DNA of 64,000 nt from Rhabdornis inornatus (Eukaryota > Chordata > Aves > Passeriformes > Rhabdornithidae). Location: the NCBI GenBank assembly GCA_013397075.1, contig VWZS01000496.1, positions 558,001 to 622,000 of the forward strand. The letters run 5' to 3'. Numbering within the stretch: position 1 is the stretch's first letter; each line of letters opens with the position of its first letter. Below the pieces are notes generated by a model. The model saw only the letters and a program-made list of their open reading frames with translations. It had not been told where the DNA came from and ran no database searches. Position numbers and translations under genes: made by a program. Positions 63,186 through 64,000 of the stretch are shown here, in pieces.

Positions 63186-63824
63186 CATGCTGCTGGCTCA
63201 TGTTGAACTTCTTGTCTACCAACACCCCTCACTCCTTCTCATCAGGGCTGTTTTTAACTCCTTCTTCCACCCAGTCTGTGTTTGTGCTTGGGATTGACCC
63301 AAAACCAGGTGCAGGACCTTGCAGTTGGCATTGTTGAACTTCATGAAGTTCACACAGGCTCACCTCTCAAGCCTGTCAAGGTCCCTGTGGGTGGCATCCC
63401 TTCCCTCTGGTGTGCTGACTGTACCACATAGTTTGGTTTCATTGGCAGATTTGCTGAGGGAGCACTTGATCCATTGTCCATGTTCCAGCAAAGGTGTTAA
63501 ACAGCACTAGGCCCAATACTGACCTCTAAGGAATGTCACTCATAACTGTTTTCCATTCCAAAATGAAGTGGTCTAGTAAGCTTTACTGAAGAAACAGGAA
63601 AATGTGAGCCTGGTTGTCTCGAGTCTTCATTTCAGAAAGTTTTGTGTTTTCTCCAAAACAGAGAGGAAAGCCAAATGTTGACTTGTCAAAAGTTTTCATA
63701 AAACTCAGTTGTCATCTGTCAGTCAACATTAATCTAAATCATTCATTGAAATCCCCTGCAGTATTCAAGATATGTACATACAAAAGCCAAGGAAAATATG
63801 TTTTATCCCATTGTTCTCTGCAAA

Positions 63825-63990
63825 AGACCTAGTTAAGATTTTCAGGGGTTTAAGTGGTAAAGTATTCAAAAACTTTAGGAAACTCATTCTGTTTTCAATG
63901 TGTCTAGAATTTCCATTTCTAAAGAGACCTAGTTAGGAGTTTAGGAAATATAAGCAATAATGTATTCATAAATTTTAGGAAACTTGATCT
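63825..63990 (+). repeat. Two diverged copies at 100-base spacing
   Basis: A segment starting AGACCTAGTTAAGATT at 63825 and one starting AGACCTAGTTAGGAGTT at 63925 share about 65 bases, including GTATTCA, TTTAGGAAACT and TGATCTG or CATTCTG endings. Similarity is around three quarters by eye. The second copy runs close to the window end, so further units may follow. Confidence 0.75.
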
Positions 63991-64000
63991 GTGTAAAAAT

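Larger units (their letters stand above)
62553..63540 (-). mobile_element. CR1 LINE, antisense, with a duplicated 289-bp block
   Basis: Starts at the complement of the CR1 3' end (AATCACAGAATCATAAAATC then GTTTGGGTTGGAAGGGACC). It continues through the standard CR1 sequence (CATCCAGCCTGGCCTTGAAC, CCCAGAGCTGGGTGCAGCAC, then from 63185 GCTGGCTCATGTTGAACTTC and GTCAAGGTCCCTGTGGGTGG). The block 62607-62895 occurs twice, around a single N. Without the second copy the element would be about 700 bp. It includes the end of the reverse-transcriptase frame on the minus strand, degraded. The far end near 63540 is uncertain. Confidence 0.9.
1..64000 (+). other. SORCS2: SORCS2 gene, internal part (11 coding exons and flanking introns)
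   Basis: The window lies inside one gene. The eleven exons read in one continuous frame (phases 0, 2, 1, 0, 0, 0, 0, 1, 0, 2, 2 at their ends) and match the sortilin-related VPS10 receptor SorCS2 as I remember the human protein. SorCS1 and SorCS3 are excluded because the stretches PDCYLHLHLRWADNPY and KYYVSYRRNGFVQMKLPKYA follow the SorCS2 rather than the SorCS1/3 pattern. SorCS2 is a type I transmembrane sorting receptor, known to bind pro-neurotrophins and act with p75NTR in neurons. Neither end of the gene is present: no initiator exon, transmembrane segment or stop codon is seen. The eleven exons supply roughly the middle third of an approximately 1160-residue protein. Confidence 0.93.
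60145..64000 (+). other. SORCS2: SORCS2 intron downstream of exon K (5' part)
   Basis: Starts GTAAGG. 60145-62550 is AT-rich with no recognised element. An antisense CR1 copy with an internal assembly-type duplication occupies 62553-63540, and a diverged 100-bp-period repeat lies at 63825-63990. No further exon is visible up to the window end. Confidence 0.8.

Noticed and set aside
62571..63232. Repeated frames with identical peptides on both strands, looking like a tandem gene
   Set aside because: They are CR1 sequence duplicated around a single N, an assembly artefact.

Overview
The window is vertebrate nuclear DNA, almost certainly from a bird. It is AT-rich, almost all intronic, and carries avian-type CR1 retrotransposon ends (two ATTCTATG octamers close the copy at 50148-50163) and three long terminal repeats of types familiar from bird genomes. 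The order within birds cannot be fixed from the sequence; the LTR types would suit a neoavian or passerine, but that is an inference. The only gene is on the + strand: an internal part of SORCS2, a sortilin-family (VPS10-domain) type I membrane receptor. Eleven consecutive coding exons are present (A-K: 4884-5048, 9756-9829, 19514-19578, 22023-22141, 25358-25447, 35331-35510, 40870-41016, 42372-42474, 51476-51552, 58477-58568, 60037-60144). All have AG/GT boundaries and compatible phases. Together they give 1220 nt, an uninterrupted 406 codons plus two bases. They encode most of the beta-propeller of the VPS10 domain, with at least five Asp-box motifs. The first exons (signal peptide, propeptide, start of VPS10) lie upstream; the 10CC, PKD, transmembrane and cytoplasmic exons lie downstream. 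Layout: 1-4883 is an upstream intron with one old CR1 fragment. Introns 1-10 follow, from 1.4 to 9.9 kb. Intron 2 holds a decayed LTR in sense orientation (about 14347-14887) and an old CR1. A T/G-rich tract in intron 3 and a C/A-rich tract in intron 4 flank the 119-bp exon D. Intron 5 holds a TCTA microsatellite, intron 6 a CAAAAA repeat and a 38-bp tandem duplication. Intron 8 holds a perfect 26-bp inverted repeat (44153-44211), an LTR fragment and a CR1 3' end. Intron 9 holds a complete 1091-bp solo LTR with TGT...ACA ends and a 5-bp target duplication, plus a single-N assembly junction. The downstream intron (from 60145) holds a CR1 copy carrying a false-looking exact 289-bp duplication around a single N. 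No prokaryote-like or defence system, CRISPR array, tRNA or rRNA was found. The most notable items are the perfect hairpin in intron 8, the intact solo LTR with its shorter relative in opposite orientation, the two single-N junctions flanked by duplicated sequence, and the complementary low-complexity tracts around exon D.
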